The position numbers were made by a program, and so were the translations under genes. Positions 1 through 7,407 of a DNA stretch of 64,000 bases are shown piece after piece. Position 1 is the first letter of the stretch. The number at the start of each line of letters is the position of its first letter. The stretch spans positions 2,542,001 to 2,606,000 of the forward strand of contig CBDDAA010000004.1 in assembly GCA_965224675.1 (NCBI GenBank), in the 5' to 3' direction. This DNA is from UBA7957 sp965224675 (GTDB lineage Bacteria; Pseudomonadota; Gammaproteobacteria; Granulosicoccales; Granulosicoccaceae). The notes below the pieces were generated by a model, which saw only the letters and a list, made by a program, of their open reading frames with translations, made no database searches and was not told the origin of the DNA.

Positions 1-95
1 AAACCGTCATTTATCCCTTCGACTAAGGAAGCAATAGCGGTAGGTTGATCACCAGCTGGCTCAAATAGTTTTCGGATTTTAAAAGATTTTGACAT
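1..95 (-). CDS. uvrB: UvrB, excinuclease ABC subunit B (5' end only)
   Basis: Reading leftward from the ATG at 93-95, the sequence encodes MSKSFKIRKLFEPAGDQP followed by TAIASLVEGINDG, the conserved N-terminus of UvrB, the damage-verifying helicase-like subunit of nucleotide excision repair. The rest lies outside the window. The gene is complete at its start, so the neighbouring prophage did not disrupt it. Together with the tRNA-Asn at 44054 it marks the host side of the integration locus. Identification is by recognition of the family N-terminus, which is highly characteristic. Confidence 0.9.
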   Translation of the reverse strand, partial: MSKSFKIRKLFEPAGDQPTAIASLVEGINDG

Positions 96-211
96 AGGCC
101 TGCCACGAACAAAGCAAATCCGTTAATAGTAACTAAAAATGTAAGTTGATTAATAGTAAAATCAGTATCCTGTCAGATTAAATCTTAGGATTTTATAAAG
201 ACAGGATTATC

Positions 212-1807
212 CTATCGAAAGGGATTAATAACAGAGGAATCAGTTAGCGGGAAATAAAATTGGCTCCCCGCGCCAGACGTGCCCGGAACCAATTTAGGCC
301 CGTCTTTTATTTGGAGTAATGCTCTCGTTGAATAATTAATTGTAATTTTTTTCTTTCCTACCTGTATATTATTTATGAATCTGGAAAAAAACTCACGAAT
401 TTTTTTAGGATTATTCGAATTCTTAATCTTTTCTTTTAGGAAAGCACAAAGCAAAGGCACATCCGCTCTGGAGATGTTCAACTCAGGGGCTATTTCGGAC
501 TCAATTTGGGTTACTTTTGACTCCAATTCTATGATTTCTTTGTTTAGCTGAAGTAATCGCGGTTTTAAATCAGCCAAATTAAGCCCGTCTATACCACACG
601 CCTCTAATATTTCGTACAGATTTCGGCGGCGACGCTCTCTATCAGACAGATGTGTAAGGACTTCAGAGCGGCGGACGGCCCTATCTGATTCCCACTGACC
701 TATACACTTTTCCATCGTCGATAAAACGGCTAGCAGATTTTTATTTGTCAAAATATTTGTGCAGATATGTTCAGCCAACCATCTATCTAAATCATCGGCA
801 GGAAGTCTACGTGGCTTTCCTGATGGGAAACGTACACCATAATACCAATACCGCCGTGACCGGCCTTTCGCAGACTCAATTTTGTAGTTTTGACGTGATA
901 CGCCGCATTTTAGCAGCCCAGTTAAAAGATGAGTGCTATGCGGAGAGCCCGTTTCTGGCTGGGCGTTAAGAGCTGCTCGATCTAACTTTTTTTGCACGTC
1001 GTCCCACAACTTTTTTTCGACAATTGCTGCATGTGATTTGACAATGATCCAATCTTTTATATGGCGTATTCGACCTGTCCGACGGTCCTTCTTATTATAA
1101 ACTGTAAATCCACAGGTAGACTGAGATCGCAGCAGGTTTGCAAGCGCAGATGGTCTCCACGGATGCCCTCTCCGCTGAGCTCCTTCATCATTGAGTTGTT
1201 TGACAATTTTTCGAATACCTACGCCCGAAGATCGCATTTTAAATATTCGTTGCACTACCCCCGATTCATAAGGATCAACTTGCAGCTGTTTTCGCTTAGG
1301 GTTTTCGGGAGCAGGGATTACCGAAAAGCCGTAAGGTAAACATCCTCCATTCCAAAACCCATCCCGCGCATTTTTTATTGCCGAACGCCTAGTGTCAGCT
1401 GAGATCTGGCGACTATATAGCTCATCAAAGAGCTCCAGCACACCATCCAGCAACCAGCCAGGTGTAGTCGCTGTATCAACATCGATAGAGACATAGATCA
1501 ATGTGGTTTGTGAGTCGCTAAGGCGTTTTTTGTAAAACCCGGCATCCACCTTATTACGAGCAAAACGTGAGCTAGACCAAGTTACAAAATAATCAATAGC
1601 TTGGACATCACAATATGTAATGGCGTCAAGGAAGGCCGGGCGTGCGTCTGTTGATCCACTCAAACCTTCATCTGAAAAGGTTCGCAGTATGTTCGCGCCC
1701 AGTTTTTCGACCTTGGCAGTGCATGCGGCAATCTGGGAAGCTATTGGAAGCTCGCCGTCAGCTTGATGCTTGGTCGACACGCGGGCGTAAATTATTGCGT
1801 TTTTCAA
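212..1807 (-). CDS. Large serine recombinase (phage integrase/resolvase family)
   Basis: Site-specific recombinase of the large serine family, probably a candidate integrase for the prophage. The resolvase domain opens with YARVSTKHQ, whose Ser11 is the expected nucleophile, followed by the Recombinase domain (about residues 140-270) and a C-terminal coiled-coil. The zinc beta-ribbon region near residue 300 keeps only one Cys (LLKCGVS), so the usual metal site looks lost. I place the start at TTG 1805-1807 because GGAGG lies at 1812-1816, four bases upstream, and the product then begins directly with the catalytic strand; an ATG at 1865-1867 lacks a ribosome site. The C-terminal codons overlap the proposed attL. 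The gene overlaps the end of its upstream neighbour, suggesting an operon. Confidence 0.85.
   Translation of the reverse strand: MKNAIIYARVSTKHQADGELPIASQIAACTAKVEKLGANILRTFSDEGLSGSTDARPAFLDAITYCDVQAIDYFVTWSSSRFARNKVDAGFYKKRLSDSQTTLIYVSIDVDTATTPGWLLDGVLELFDELYSRQISADTRRSAIKNARDGFWNGGCLPYGFSVIPAPENPKRKQLQVDPYESGVVQRIFKMRSSGVGIRKIVKQLNDEGAQRRGHPWRPSALANLLRSQSTCGFTVYNKKDRRTGRIRHIKDWIIVKSHAAIVEKKLWDDVQKKLDRAALNAQPETGSPHSTHLLTGLLKCGVSRQNYKIESAKGRSRRYWYYGVRFPSGKPRRLPADDLDRWLAEHICTNILTNKNLLAVLSTMEKCIGQWESDRAVRRSEVLTHLSDRERRRRNLYEILEACGIDGLNLADLKPRLLQLNKEIIELESKVTQIESEIAPELNISRADVPLLCAFLKEKIKNSNNPKKIREFFSRFINNIQVGKKKITINYSTRALLQIKDGPKLVPGTSGAGSQFYFPLTDSSVINPFR
260..270. other. Putative attL core
   Basis: TTGGCTCCCCG here repeats exactly the 3' end of tRNA-Asn at 44053-44063. 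It falls inside the last 20 codons of the serine recombinase, the arrangement seen when an integrase gene reads into the attachment site. Weaker similarity to the tRNA T-arm continues to about 290. Eleven bases are short, so the assignment is tentative. Confidence 0.45.
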
Positions 1808-2324
1808 TTTTCCTCCAGCGATCTGCAACGTTCCATAGTATTTGTTTCGATATCCGCATTTGCGCAAAAAGTGGATGACATTTTAGAGATGTAATGATCT
1901 CGTCGTAACTTAGTCCCTGCTTCCTCAGCTCAATGATATGTGATGACCGCAAGACGTGCAAAAAACGGGTCAGCGTAGGAACTCTGACGCGGAAAACTAG
2001 ATCCTCACCGCACGGACTGGATTCGCGCAAGATATATAAAGTGTCAACAAAAGCATCAAAACCGATTCGTTCTGCGACTTTTAGCCATGCCGGGGAAATT
2101 CCGGTCGACCTCAGCAGCTCCAAGTCAGCGATCGAAGCCGCTTTTTTGAGTTCATCGAGTGTGTAGTTATCCAGGTACCCTCCCCCCCCTCTGGGAGCAT
2201 GGGTTGCATTGTGCCGACCCCCCACCCATGGCAGGGTTGCCTTGCTGTCTTCAGTTTTGGTTGTTGAGCTGCGTGATTGACTGGTCATCTGTCGTTTAAC
2301 TCTCTGATTGTATTGATAGCTCAT
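1758..2324 (-). CDS. Putative DNA-binding protein upstream of serine recombinase
   Basis: A 188-residue protein with no certain family match. After a polar N-terminus there is a glycine run, then a helical region (residues 55-175) where AERIGFDAFVDTL and a later basic stretch, LRKQGLSYDEIITSL, resemble the dimerisation and helix-turn-helix parts of Mor-type phage activators. That resemblance is weak and is my inference. The gene overlaps the recombinase start by about 50 bases, so the two are probably co-translated, and it may regulate or assist recombination. No leader of note except an inverted repeat at 2390-2405 upstream. Confidence 0.55.
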   Translation of the reverse strand: MSYQYNQRVKRQMTSQSRSSTTKTEDSKATLPWVGGRHNATHAPRGGGGYLDNYTLDELKKAASIADLELLRSTGISPAWLKVAERIGFDAFVDTLYILRESSPCGEDLVFRVRVPTLTRFLHVLRSSHIIELRKQGLSYDEIITSLKCHPLFAQMRISKQILWNVADRWRKIEKRNNLRPRVDQASS

Positions 2325-2389
2325 TGCAGTGAGCTGCGCTTATTCTAGGGAGTGCGCATCTCCCGCTTCCGTAACTCCTATAGTATTGG

Positions 2390-2405
2390 CCGCCTATATT
2401 AGCGG
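2390..2405. repeat. Short inverted repeat upstream of the recombinase operon
   Basis: CCGC and GCGG arms flank the 8-bp centre CTATATTA. It lies 66 bp upstream of the gene starting at 2324 and just past the end of the tyrosine recombinase. It could be an operator or a recombinase core site; nothing further supports either. Confidence 0.25.
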
Positions 2406-2481
2406 TTCCAGATATACCCACAGACACCCAAACTGCTCTGGCTTCGACGCTACGGGATGACTGGTATCGCCTTTCCGTTTA

Positions 2482-3519
2482 TCAATCCAGACCAGAAAGA
2501 GGCGGATTGGCCTTCTCCAGCTGCTTTGCCAGCTCGGTGGCCGGTGTTATGATGCGTTTAATAGGTGAGGCTTGACCCATGACCTCGGTCTTGCGTCGCA
2601 TTGCCAAATGCGTGTACATCTTTGCTGTCTCTATCCGGCTATGCCCGAGAATGGTTGCAACAGCGTACAGGTCGTTAGTTGATTCATAGATCTCTGTGCC
2701 TACCAGGTGACGGAAGGCATGCGGATGCAGTTCAGATGCCGGCAACCTAGCCGGAATGCCATGCCGAAGAATGATATCGTTGATGCTCTTGGGGCTTAGA
2801 CGCCTAGCTTCACCGTGGTACTGATCTGGCGGTACTTTGTTATTCATCAAAGACACAAATAGCACTCTATCACCGTCTTCCAGTGTACGATCTATCGCTT
2901 TCAGGTTGGGAAACGCCAGGTAGGCCCGCACCAGCAGGCGGGTTTCGGTTGTGACGGGTACGGTCCGTTCCTTCTTGCCTTTCTCGCGCAGTTTAATGAC
3001 AAGATGCTCGCCTTTATTGTCTCGCTGGAAGATCAAATCCGATTCGTTTAGGTTGACCAACCCGGACCGACGCGGCCCAACGTCGAACAAAATGGCCATA
3101 ATCGCTGTGTCTCGCACGCCGGCCAATGTTTTGAGGTCTGGAGCCATGAGCAACGTCTGGATTGTTTCCAACCTCGCAACCGTGGGCAGGGGCCGGCCCG
3201 ATTTTGGATATTGTAGTTCGGCTGCGGTGCTGGTGGCCAAATGCTTTGTCCTGACCAACCAGCCGTAGAAAACTCTCACAGCTGACACCATCGGTTTTCG
3301 AGCCGACGGGGAAATACCCTGCTCATGGGCATGCAAACCGGTGAATTCCTCCAACATTTCAAAGGTTGCGTTCACCGGGCTACTGACTTTGTGCTTTTCG
3401 CTCAAAAAACAAAATAGGCGATTCAGGATCGAGCGGTATTTGTAAATAGTCTGAGAGGTTCGCCCCTTCGACACGCCATGCCACGTTAAAAAGTCCGTCA
3501 ATAAAACGTCTCTATCCAT
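2482..3519 (-). CDS. Tyrosine recombinase/integrase, XerC/D-like
   Basis: A full-length (345 residue) tyrosine recombinase that cuts and rejoins DNA through a 3'-phosphotyrosine. The N-terminal SAM-like core-binding domain covers about residues 1-90. The catalytic set is visible: Arg150 in VGPRRSGL, the beta-hairpin Lys in LREKGKKER (about 180-183), His267 and Arg270 in HPHAFRH, His293 in ILGHS and the nucleophile Tyr302 in KMYTHL. It lies beside the serine recombinase and the iteron-like tract. tRNA 3'-end attachment sites are typical of this family, so it competes with the serine recombinase as the true integrase; alternatively it resolves multimers or belongs to a nested element. Confidence 0.88.
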   Translation of the reverse strand: MDRDVLLTDFLTWHGVSKGRTSQTIYKYRSILNRLFCFLSEKHKVSSPVNATFEMLEEFTGLHAHEQGISPSARKPMVSAVRVFYGWLVRTKHLATSTAAELQYPKSGRPLPTVARLETIQTLLMAPDLKTLAGVRDTAIMAILFDVGPRRSGLVNLNESDLIFQRDNKGEHLVIKLREKGKKERTVPVTTETRLLVRAYLAFPNLKAIDRTLEDGDRVLFVSLMNNKVPPDQYHGEARRLSPKSINDIILRHGIPARLPASELHPHAFRHLVGTEIYESTNDLYAVATILGHSRIETAKMYTHLAMRRKTEVMGQASPIKRIITPATELAKQLEKANPPLSGLD

Positions 3520-4262
3520 GGGTTTTCCAAAATAAAGGGAAGGGGGGGAGAAAAAACCAGCGTATTTTTCCTTTATTAGTCACTTTTTTACGGTATGTGC
3601 TTGTTTTAACTAACAAAGTGCCTCCGCGGGTTTTGATTTTAATCCGCGCATAATGCGCGGGTTTAATTTTAAACTACTAGTAACTCAATGAATACAAAAG
3701 AATATTACCTATATTAGAATGTGCTTACCTACGCGGGTTTTGCATTTTTGACAAAAAAAACCCGCACATCGAAAGCGCAGCTCATAAAAAACCCGCGCAG
3801 TTTTATAGCAAACCCGCGTAGGTAAGCATTCGCTAATATACCCTTTTTTAAGCTTTTTATTGTCTTTTTATTATTATTAATCAATAAGATATAATTAATA
3901 TAAATATAACTAATAAGGCGTATAAATAAAACTAACCCGCGGAGTTTTACAGGAAACCCGCGCAGTTTTGGCGGTAACATGCGGAGGAAAAAGGCGTGAG
4001 CTGCACATTTTTTCAAAGCTATTTTACAATGTATTCAATTAGATAGGCGGATTTTCCGTTTTATTTGTACGAAAAACGTACAGTGATGCGCGGGTTTTTT
4101 GAATTACCCCGGTAGTCCACGGGTGCGAGGTCGCAGGTGTCTGTCCTGTCCGACGACATTTTGACTCTACGCTGCTTGAGGATTACTGCTTGTGAATGTC
4201 TCAACCCGAGCGGGAATAGAGGTTATTTTAGGCAAAGGCGCAACTCGTAGGGAGCTTTGGCA
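3520..4262. repeat. Iteron-like repeat cluster with AT-rich core, possible replication origin
   Basis: This stretch has no credible gene. About ten copies of an AACCCGCG(N)A(G) unit occur in both orientations: 3622-3634, 3641-3650 (degenerate), 3654-3664, 3729-3741, 3758-3767, 3787-3800, 3809-3821, 3933-3949, 3953-3970, 3977-3990 (degenerate) and 4087-4100. Those at 3723-3743 and 3808-3827 form an almost perfect 20-bp inverted repeat. Between the groups, 3840-3930 is nearly pure A+T. Repeats beside an AT-rich tract are the layout of iteron-type origins; a partition or operator array is the alternative. Confidence 0.6.
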
Positions 4263-4291
4263 TTGACAGGTGACCTTTAAAGGCGTATAAT
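4263..4291 (+). promoter_or_regulatory. Consensus sigma70 promoter with a palindrome in its spacer
   Basis: TTGACA (4263-4268) and TATAAT (4286-4291) are perfect -35 and -10 boxes separated by exactly 17 bp. The spacer contains the perfect palindrome CCTTTAAAGG (4274-4283), a plausible repressor site. Transcription would begin near 4298 and run into the small rightward genes from 4340. This also argues against translation starting at the ATG at 4298. Confidence 0.8.
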
Positions 4292-4339
4292 AAACCCATG
4301 ATTTGCAATAAGGCAGTCATAAAACCAAACGGGTTAACT

Positions 4340-4510
4340 ATGAATCACGAAGAAAGAATGAAAGATTTAACCATTGCCAAAGTGACCGCTGAAGTTGAAA
4401 AGTTGGTCGAAGAAGGCATCAACTATCGCAAGAAAAACCGATGGTTTGAATTGACTATTGGCGTTGCCCTGTTTGCGGCGGGTATCGCATTTGCGAAGTT
4501 ATTCATATAG
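4340..4510 (+). CDS. Small membrane-anchored phage protein
   Basis: A 56-residue protein beginning MNHEERMKDLTIAKV, with a charged helical N-terminal half and one C-terminal membrane span (about residues 33-54, rich in Ala, Val, Ile, Leu and ending AKLFI). Similar short proteins are common near the regulatory region of prophages; their role is not known to me. I start at ATG 4340 rather than 4298 because the promoter just upstream would place the mRNA 5' end at about 4298. It is first in a three-gene rightward unit. Confidence 0.65.
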   Translation: MNHEERMKDLTIAKVTAEVEKLVEEGINYRKKNRWFELTIGVALFAAGIAFAKLFI

Positions 4511-4519
4511 CTTCCAACA

Positions 4520-4537
4520 GCCCCGCTTCGGCGGGGC
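4520..4537 (+). other. GC-rich hairpin overlapping the next ribosome site
   Basis: GCCCCGC and GCGGGGC pair around a TTCG tetraloop. There is no T-tract after it, so it is not a classical terminator. The only purine-rich candidate ribosome site for the gene at 4547 lies in its 3' arm, so folding could limit translation of that gene. Confidence 0.45.
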
Positions 4538-4546
4538 AATCCCCAT

Positions 4547-4747
4547 ATGAAAAACTACGAATTAGGCTACACACCCGACAATCTTAAGAAACTATTACTG
4601 GAAAACAAAAAGAACCGGGAATTTGTCGCTGAACTGCTCGGTATCAATATTCGCCAGGTACACCGGTGGTGCGTTCCTGTATCGAACAATAATCATCAGA
4701 GCATGAGTCACAGTCGATGGCTGACATTGGTTGATGCCATCGCATAG
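4547..4747 (+). CDS. Small putative HTH regulator
   Basis: A 66-residue protein beginning MKNYELGYTPDNLKKLL. The stretch REFVAELLGINIRQVHRWC has the spacing of a helix-turn-helix followed by a tryptophan in the recognition helix region, and the C-terminal helix includes SMSHSRWLTLVDAIA, as in small Cro/XRE-like phage proteins. DNA binding is inferred. It sits second in the rightward unit, after a hairpin that may control its translation. Confidence 0.6.
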   Translation: MKNYELGYTPDNLKKLLLENKKNREFVAELLGINIRQVHRWCVPVSNNNHQSMSHSRWLTLVDAIA

Positions 4748-4768
4748 CCCTCCAGGATTAGGATACGA

Positions 4769-5188
4769 ATGAAATTGTTAGAGATAGGTAATAATGGACA
4801 AGAGATTGTCAGCACAAACTATTGGCAATCTGATCACGCAGATAAAGGCTTTTTTTATTTGTCCTGAAATTCTGGCGCTGGCAGACTATTGGTCCCATCA
4901 AAACAAGAGCACTTAATCTCTGACATGCGAACAGGCCTATACGTCATTGTCTCTAGAGGGCGATGGCAAAGTAGAGATGCGTTGGAATTGCTTTTTGAAG
5001 ACAACTCGGATACACCGTCCTCAATCAATATAGCGACCGAACAGACCGACCGATTACTCCCCGACTCAGACCAAGGCGGTGGGTTCGTAATTGCCATCTG
5101 GACTGAAAATGGTTTGCAACTTACCTTGCCAGGAAAATACAGAGTAGTTAAAAATCTACCCTGTTTGAAGCCATGGGTTGTTCAATAG
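4769..5188 (+). pseudogene. Conserved phage hypothetical gene interrupted by an in-frame TGA
   Basis: Reading from ATG 4769 (MKLLEIGNNGQEIVSTNYW) the frame meets TGA at 4865-4867 after GFFYLS, then continues without shift through NSGAGRLLVP to CLKPWVVQ at 5188. The downstream part begins in the middle of a domain and has only a weak TTG start (4889), so both halves are one ancestral protein of about 139 residues. From memory, prophage relatives run through this position without a stop. The function is unknown. A premature stop is the simplest reading; readthrough is possible but no signal for it was seen. Confidence 0.65.
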
Positions 5189-5206
5189 CTGAATACTTGC
5201 GCAAAT

Positions 5207-5242
5207 AACCGGGAAAAGCGCAACTTGCACCTCTCCCGGTTA
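5207..5242. terminator. Possible bidirectional terminator between convergent genes
   Basis: AACCGGGA and TCCCGGTT arms flank a loop of about 20 bases between the rightward gene ending at 5188 and the leftward gene ending at 5258. There is no strong T-tract, so efficiency is uncertain. Confidence 0.35.
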
Positions 5243-5257
5243 ATGCATAACCAGAAA

Positions 5258-5611
5258 TCAAGCCGCCTGGGTCGCACCATCGGACCAAACCACCGTCCGC
5301 CCGCGCTGCACGGCTAACCCAGTCCGCACCAGCTCCACTTGAATGGCCTGCGCCCGATCATCACCGCACCCCACATACCTTTTAATTGCGGAGCGTCCAA
5401 GCCTGTCCAATTCTCCTGTCTGCCCTGCCTTGATCACCCTGGCCAACTGCCTCTGGTAGTTCTGATCGTTTTTGTACGCCGGTGTTTGGTTGGTTTGTCT
5501 TAACCTGGCCAGCTCAGCTTCCAGTTGCGTGATTTTACTCGAGTACTGACTTCGCAAGTTCTGGATGGCTGCTTTGGCTTTGTTTAATTCAATCATCTGA
5601 GTCATAGTCAT
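5258..5611 (-). CDS. Coiled-coil hypothetical protein
   Basis: A 117-residue protein of unknown function. Residues 5-45 (from MIELNKAKAAIQNLR) form a probable coiled coil, followed by a basic middle segment and a C-terminal part with DDRAQAIQVELVRTGLAVQRG that could be a small winged or helical fold. It is the last of four leftward genes downstream of the c4-type RNA, 21 bases after the membrane protein gene, so it is likely expressed with it. An ATG two codons downstream is an alternative start. Confidence 0.6.
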   Translation of the reverse strand: MTMTQMIELNKAKAAIQNLRSQYSSKITQLEAELARLRQTNQTPAYKNDQNYQRQLARVIKAGQTGELDRLGRSAIKRYVGCGDDRAQAIQVELVRTGLAVQRGRTVVWSDGATQAA

Positions 5612-5631
5612 CTCCTCTACTGGCGCCGGGT

Positions 5632-6453
5632 TTATGCGACTTTCTCGCGGGCGCCTTGGGCTTCCGGGTGGGTTTGGCTTCCGAGTGCTCGGCGGATGGC
5701 GCTACCTGCCTCCAGCGACAACCAGATTCGAGCGGCTTCCATGAGTATCACGGCCACCAGGGCGAAACGGGTAGAAAATTTCTCCGGAGAGAGGCCAAAC
5801 CAGGCGGCCACCTCATGCAATACGGTCGCAGTGGCGCTAGTACCGCCTTCAGTTACCGACTCCAGCCGGGATCGAGCAGCATCCAACTCACTCTTGGCAC
5901 CAGGTACATACTTCTTTCTGATCCAGCCACCACTGGAATAATCACCCACGGTATCAGCGTCTTTGGCTGACTCAATCACCGCGTCGTATGCCTCGGCTGC
6001 TCGATCGTAATCAGCAACAGCCCGTTGATAGCCGTCCGATTGCTGAATACTCGCTTCATGGCCACCCTGCACTTGCCATGCGAGGTGAAGTGAGCTGGTA
6101 ACGATTGAAAAGAGCATCAAGCCAGTCAGCAGCAACAGGCCGATTGACCGACTGCCCTGGCCCACCGTGCCCAGGCGGATGCTGATTACATTTGCACTCA
6201 TGATCAGGCCGATGGCAATCAACCCGGTTACGACAGCGTTGAAGCCGCTATCAGTCGCCATCCCTGCCAGCTTGGCTAATGCCCAATAGGCTTGCATTGA
6301 ATTGATAACCAGGAAGACAACACCCAGGCAGGCGCCGATGATCATCCAGAAGCGCAAGCTGTTCGCCGCCATCTTCAGCCGGCTGTACTCGGCTTGCTGG
6401 TAGTCTTCCTGGATGCTTTGCAGATCAGAAGAGTTTAGAGTTGAGGGATTCAT
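5632..6453 (-). CDS. Four-span membrane protein with periplasmic or cytoplasmic helical loop
   Basis: A 273-residue protein with four predicted membrane segments at about 34-54, 72-92, 103-125 and 225-245. Between spans three and four is a long soluble loop (about 126-222) rich in Ala, Asp and Glu, with a probable coiled coil and a YVPGAKSELDAARSRLE stretch. I recognise no family. It belongs to the leftward cassette controlled by the c4-type RNA, where phages P1 and P7 carry icd and ant. A role in membrane-level interference or exclusion is a guess from context only. Confidence 0.65.
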   Translation of the reverse strand: MNPSTLNSSDLQSIQEDYQQAEYSRLKMAANSLRFWMIIGACLGVVFLVINSMQAYWALAKLAGMATDSGFNAVVTGLIAIGLIMSANVISIRLGTVGQGSRSIGLLLLTGLMLFSIVTSSLHLAWQVQGGHEASIQQSDGYQRAVADYDRAAEAYDAVIESAKDADTVGDYSSGGWIRKKYVPGAKSELDAARSRLESVTEGGTSATATVLHEVAAWFGLSPEKFSTRFALVAVILMEAARIWLSLEAGSAIRRALGSQTHPEAQGAREKVA

Positions 6454-6577
6454 AACGCCACCCCGCGGTTGCGGATGACGGACGGATTTGTGGTATATTC
6501 GCTTTGCGATTTCATCTTGTGTTTGCTCACTTGATGTTGTTGAAGTGCTGGTTTGGGTTACAGCCCATTCCAGCGCG

Positions 6578-6640
6578 CCAGTTAACTCGATTGCGGGTTA
6601 ACCTGGTGGAGTTAGCCGCAACTGTTGTGCCAGAGTTAAC
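6578..6640. repeat. Cluster of GTTAAC palindromes
   Basis: GTTAAC occurs at 6581-6586, 6597-6602 (inside the palindrome GGTTAACC) and 6635-6640, with a variant GTTAGC at 6611-6616, all in the 205-bp gap before the membrane protein gene that starts at 6453. The spacing of 16, 14 and 24 bp suggests protein-binding sites. Another copy sits at 4333-4338. Confidence 0.35.
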
Positions 6641-6658
6641 TTATTGACAAGAAATCCA

Positions 6659-6970
6659 CTAGAGGTTATTGGGTTGTTTTTCTTGTGACTCCGCCAGTCG
6701 GTTTACTTTTCTCCCAAGTAATTTAATCTCAGCGAGCAATTCTTTATTTTTTCCTTGCTTAATGTCGATCAATTTATTATTTCGATCCACCACCATATAG
6801 CCTGTGATCAAGCATCCTATCCAGAGCAAAATAAGTCCATAAAGGAGAAATTCATAGGCGATAAAGCCAATAATTGAACAAACAATCCCGGCTGCGGTGC
6901 TGGAGTAAAACAATCCCAAAGGACCAAAAATAGCAGCAAGAATAAACTGGGTGATCTGCGAGTACTTCAT
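6659..6970 (-). CDS. Small membrane protein with two or three spans
   Basis: About 103 residues beginning MKYSQITQFILAAIFGPLG, a motif I know from small prophage and plasmid membrane proteins of unknown function. Hydrophobic segments lie at about residues 7-35 and 38-60, and the C-terminal third is a charged coiled coil ending in a Gln/Asn-rich tail. I chose ATG 6968-6970 because GGAG at 6977-6980 is six bases upstream; an ATG four codons earlier has no such site. It is part of the cassette downstream of the c4-type RNA. Confidence 0.65.
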   Translation of the reverse strand: MKYSQITQFILAAIFGPLGLFYSSTAAGIVCSIIGFIAYEFLLYGLILLWIGCLITGYMVVDRNNKLIDIKQGKNKELLAEIKLLGRKVNRLAESQEKQPNNL

Positions 6971-7041
6971 CTGTTTCTCCATTTTGTTTTGTGATTTTTG
7001 GGTGTTACCGAAACGTATGTCGGCAACACCTGGCTACTATG

Positions 7042-7266
7042 TTAAGCCCAGCCGGCCCTATCAACTTCTTCAAGCAACAGTCGCAAGTCACTGTTGATCT
7101 GAATCAGGCTGCTTTCCAGTGCGGCCATGATACTGATCATGGCATCAGGTGACGAATCACCGTAGCCCGCCATTGTGCTATCGCACTTGGATTGGGCAAA
7201 GTGCTGGTGCAGGACCAGGGTATTGTAGATGGAATTCAATCGTTTTGTGTGTGGGGATGGGTTCAT
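7042..7266 (-). CDS. Small hypothetical protein, first gene after the c4-type RNA
   Basis: A 74-residue protein, MNPSPHTKRLNSIYNTLVLHQ onward being helical and the C-terminal helix acidic (LLLEEVDRAGW). No family recognised. Its start lies 42 bases after the sequence complementary to the c4 loop, which makes it the first gene exposed to that RNA. An alternative is that the region is only a leader for the membrane protein genes downstream. Confidence 0.5.
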   Translation of the reverse strand: MNPSPHTKRLNSIYNTLVLHQHFAQSKCDSTMAGYGDSSPDAMISIMAALESSLIQINSDLRLLLEEVDRAGWA

Positions 7267-7307
7267 GACAGAGTGCCTGTTTAGATTAAGTAATCACCAG
7301 CCACATC

Positions 7308-7315
7308 AAGTCGAA
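7308..7315 (-). promoter_or_regulatory. Downstream target of the c4-type RNA
   Basis: On the leftward transcript this reads TTCGACTT, exactly complementary to the loop AAGTCGAA of the second c4 hairpin (7341-7348). It lies just past the RNA and 42 bases before the first gene of the cassette, matching the a2 or seqA position in P1/P7 and P4. Confidence 0.6.
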
Positions 7316-7400
7316 TCAATGGTGGCGGGCGCCAAGCAGGTTCGACTTACCGCAACAAGCAACGGCGCTCCGAAGAGCCCCACAAGACGCCCACCATTGA
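7316..7400 (-). ncRNA. c4-type antisense RNA (phage immunity RNA)
   Basis: The leftward transcript folds into a three-way junction. A closing stem pairs 7388-7400 with 7316-7331. The first hairpin (7364-7381) has a cUUCGg tetraloop, which supports the minus strand. The second hairpin (7336-7353) exposes AAGTCGAA in its loop. Sequence features such as GTGGGGCTC and GTTGCTTGTTGC resemble, from memory, the c4 antisense RNAs of P1, P7 and P22-like phages (Rfam c4). In those phages c4 RNA binds sites flanking it and blocks expression of the downstream icd/ant genes. Complementary sites lie on both sides here (7454-7461 and 7308-7315). A covariance-model search was not possible. Confidence 0.75.
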
Positions 7401-7407
7401 TGCGGAC

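Noticed and set aside
3729..4016. 95-residue open frame on the minus strand
   Set aside because: It is a translation of the iteron-like repeats and AT-rich core (repeated LRGF stretches), with no ribosome site.
3622..4100. CRISPR array
   Set aside because: Repeats occur in both orientations, are shorter than CRISPR repeats and have irregular spacing; no cas genes are present.
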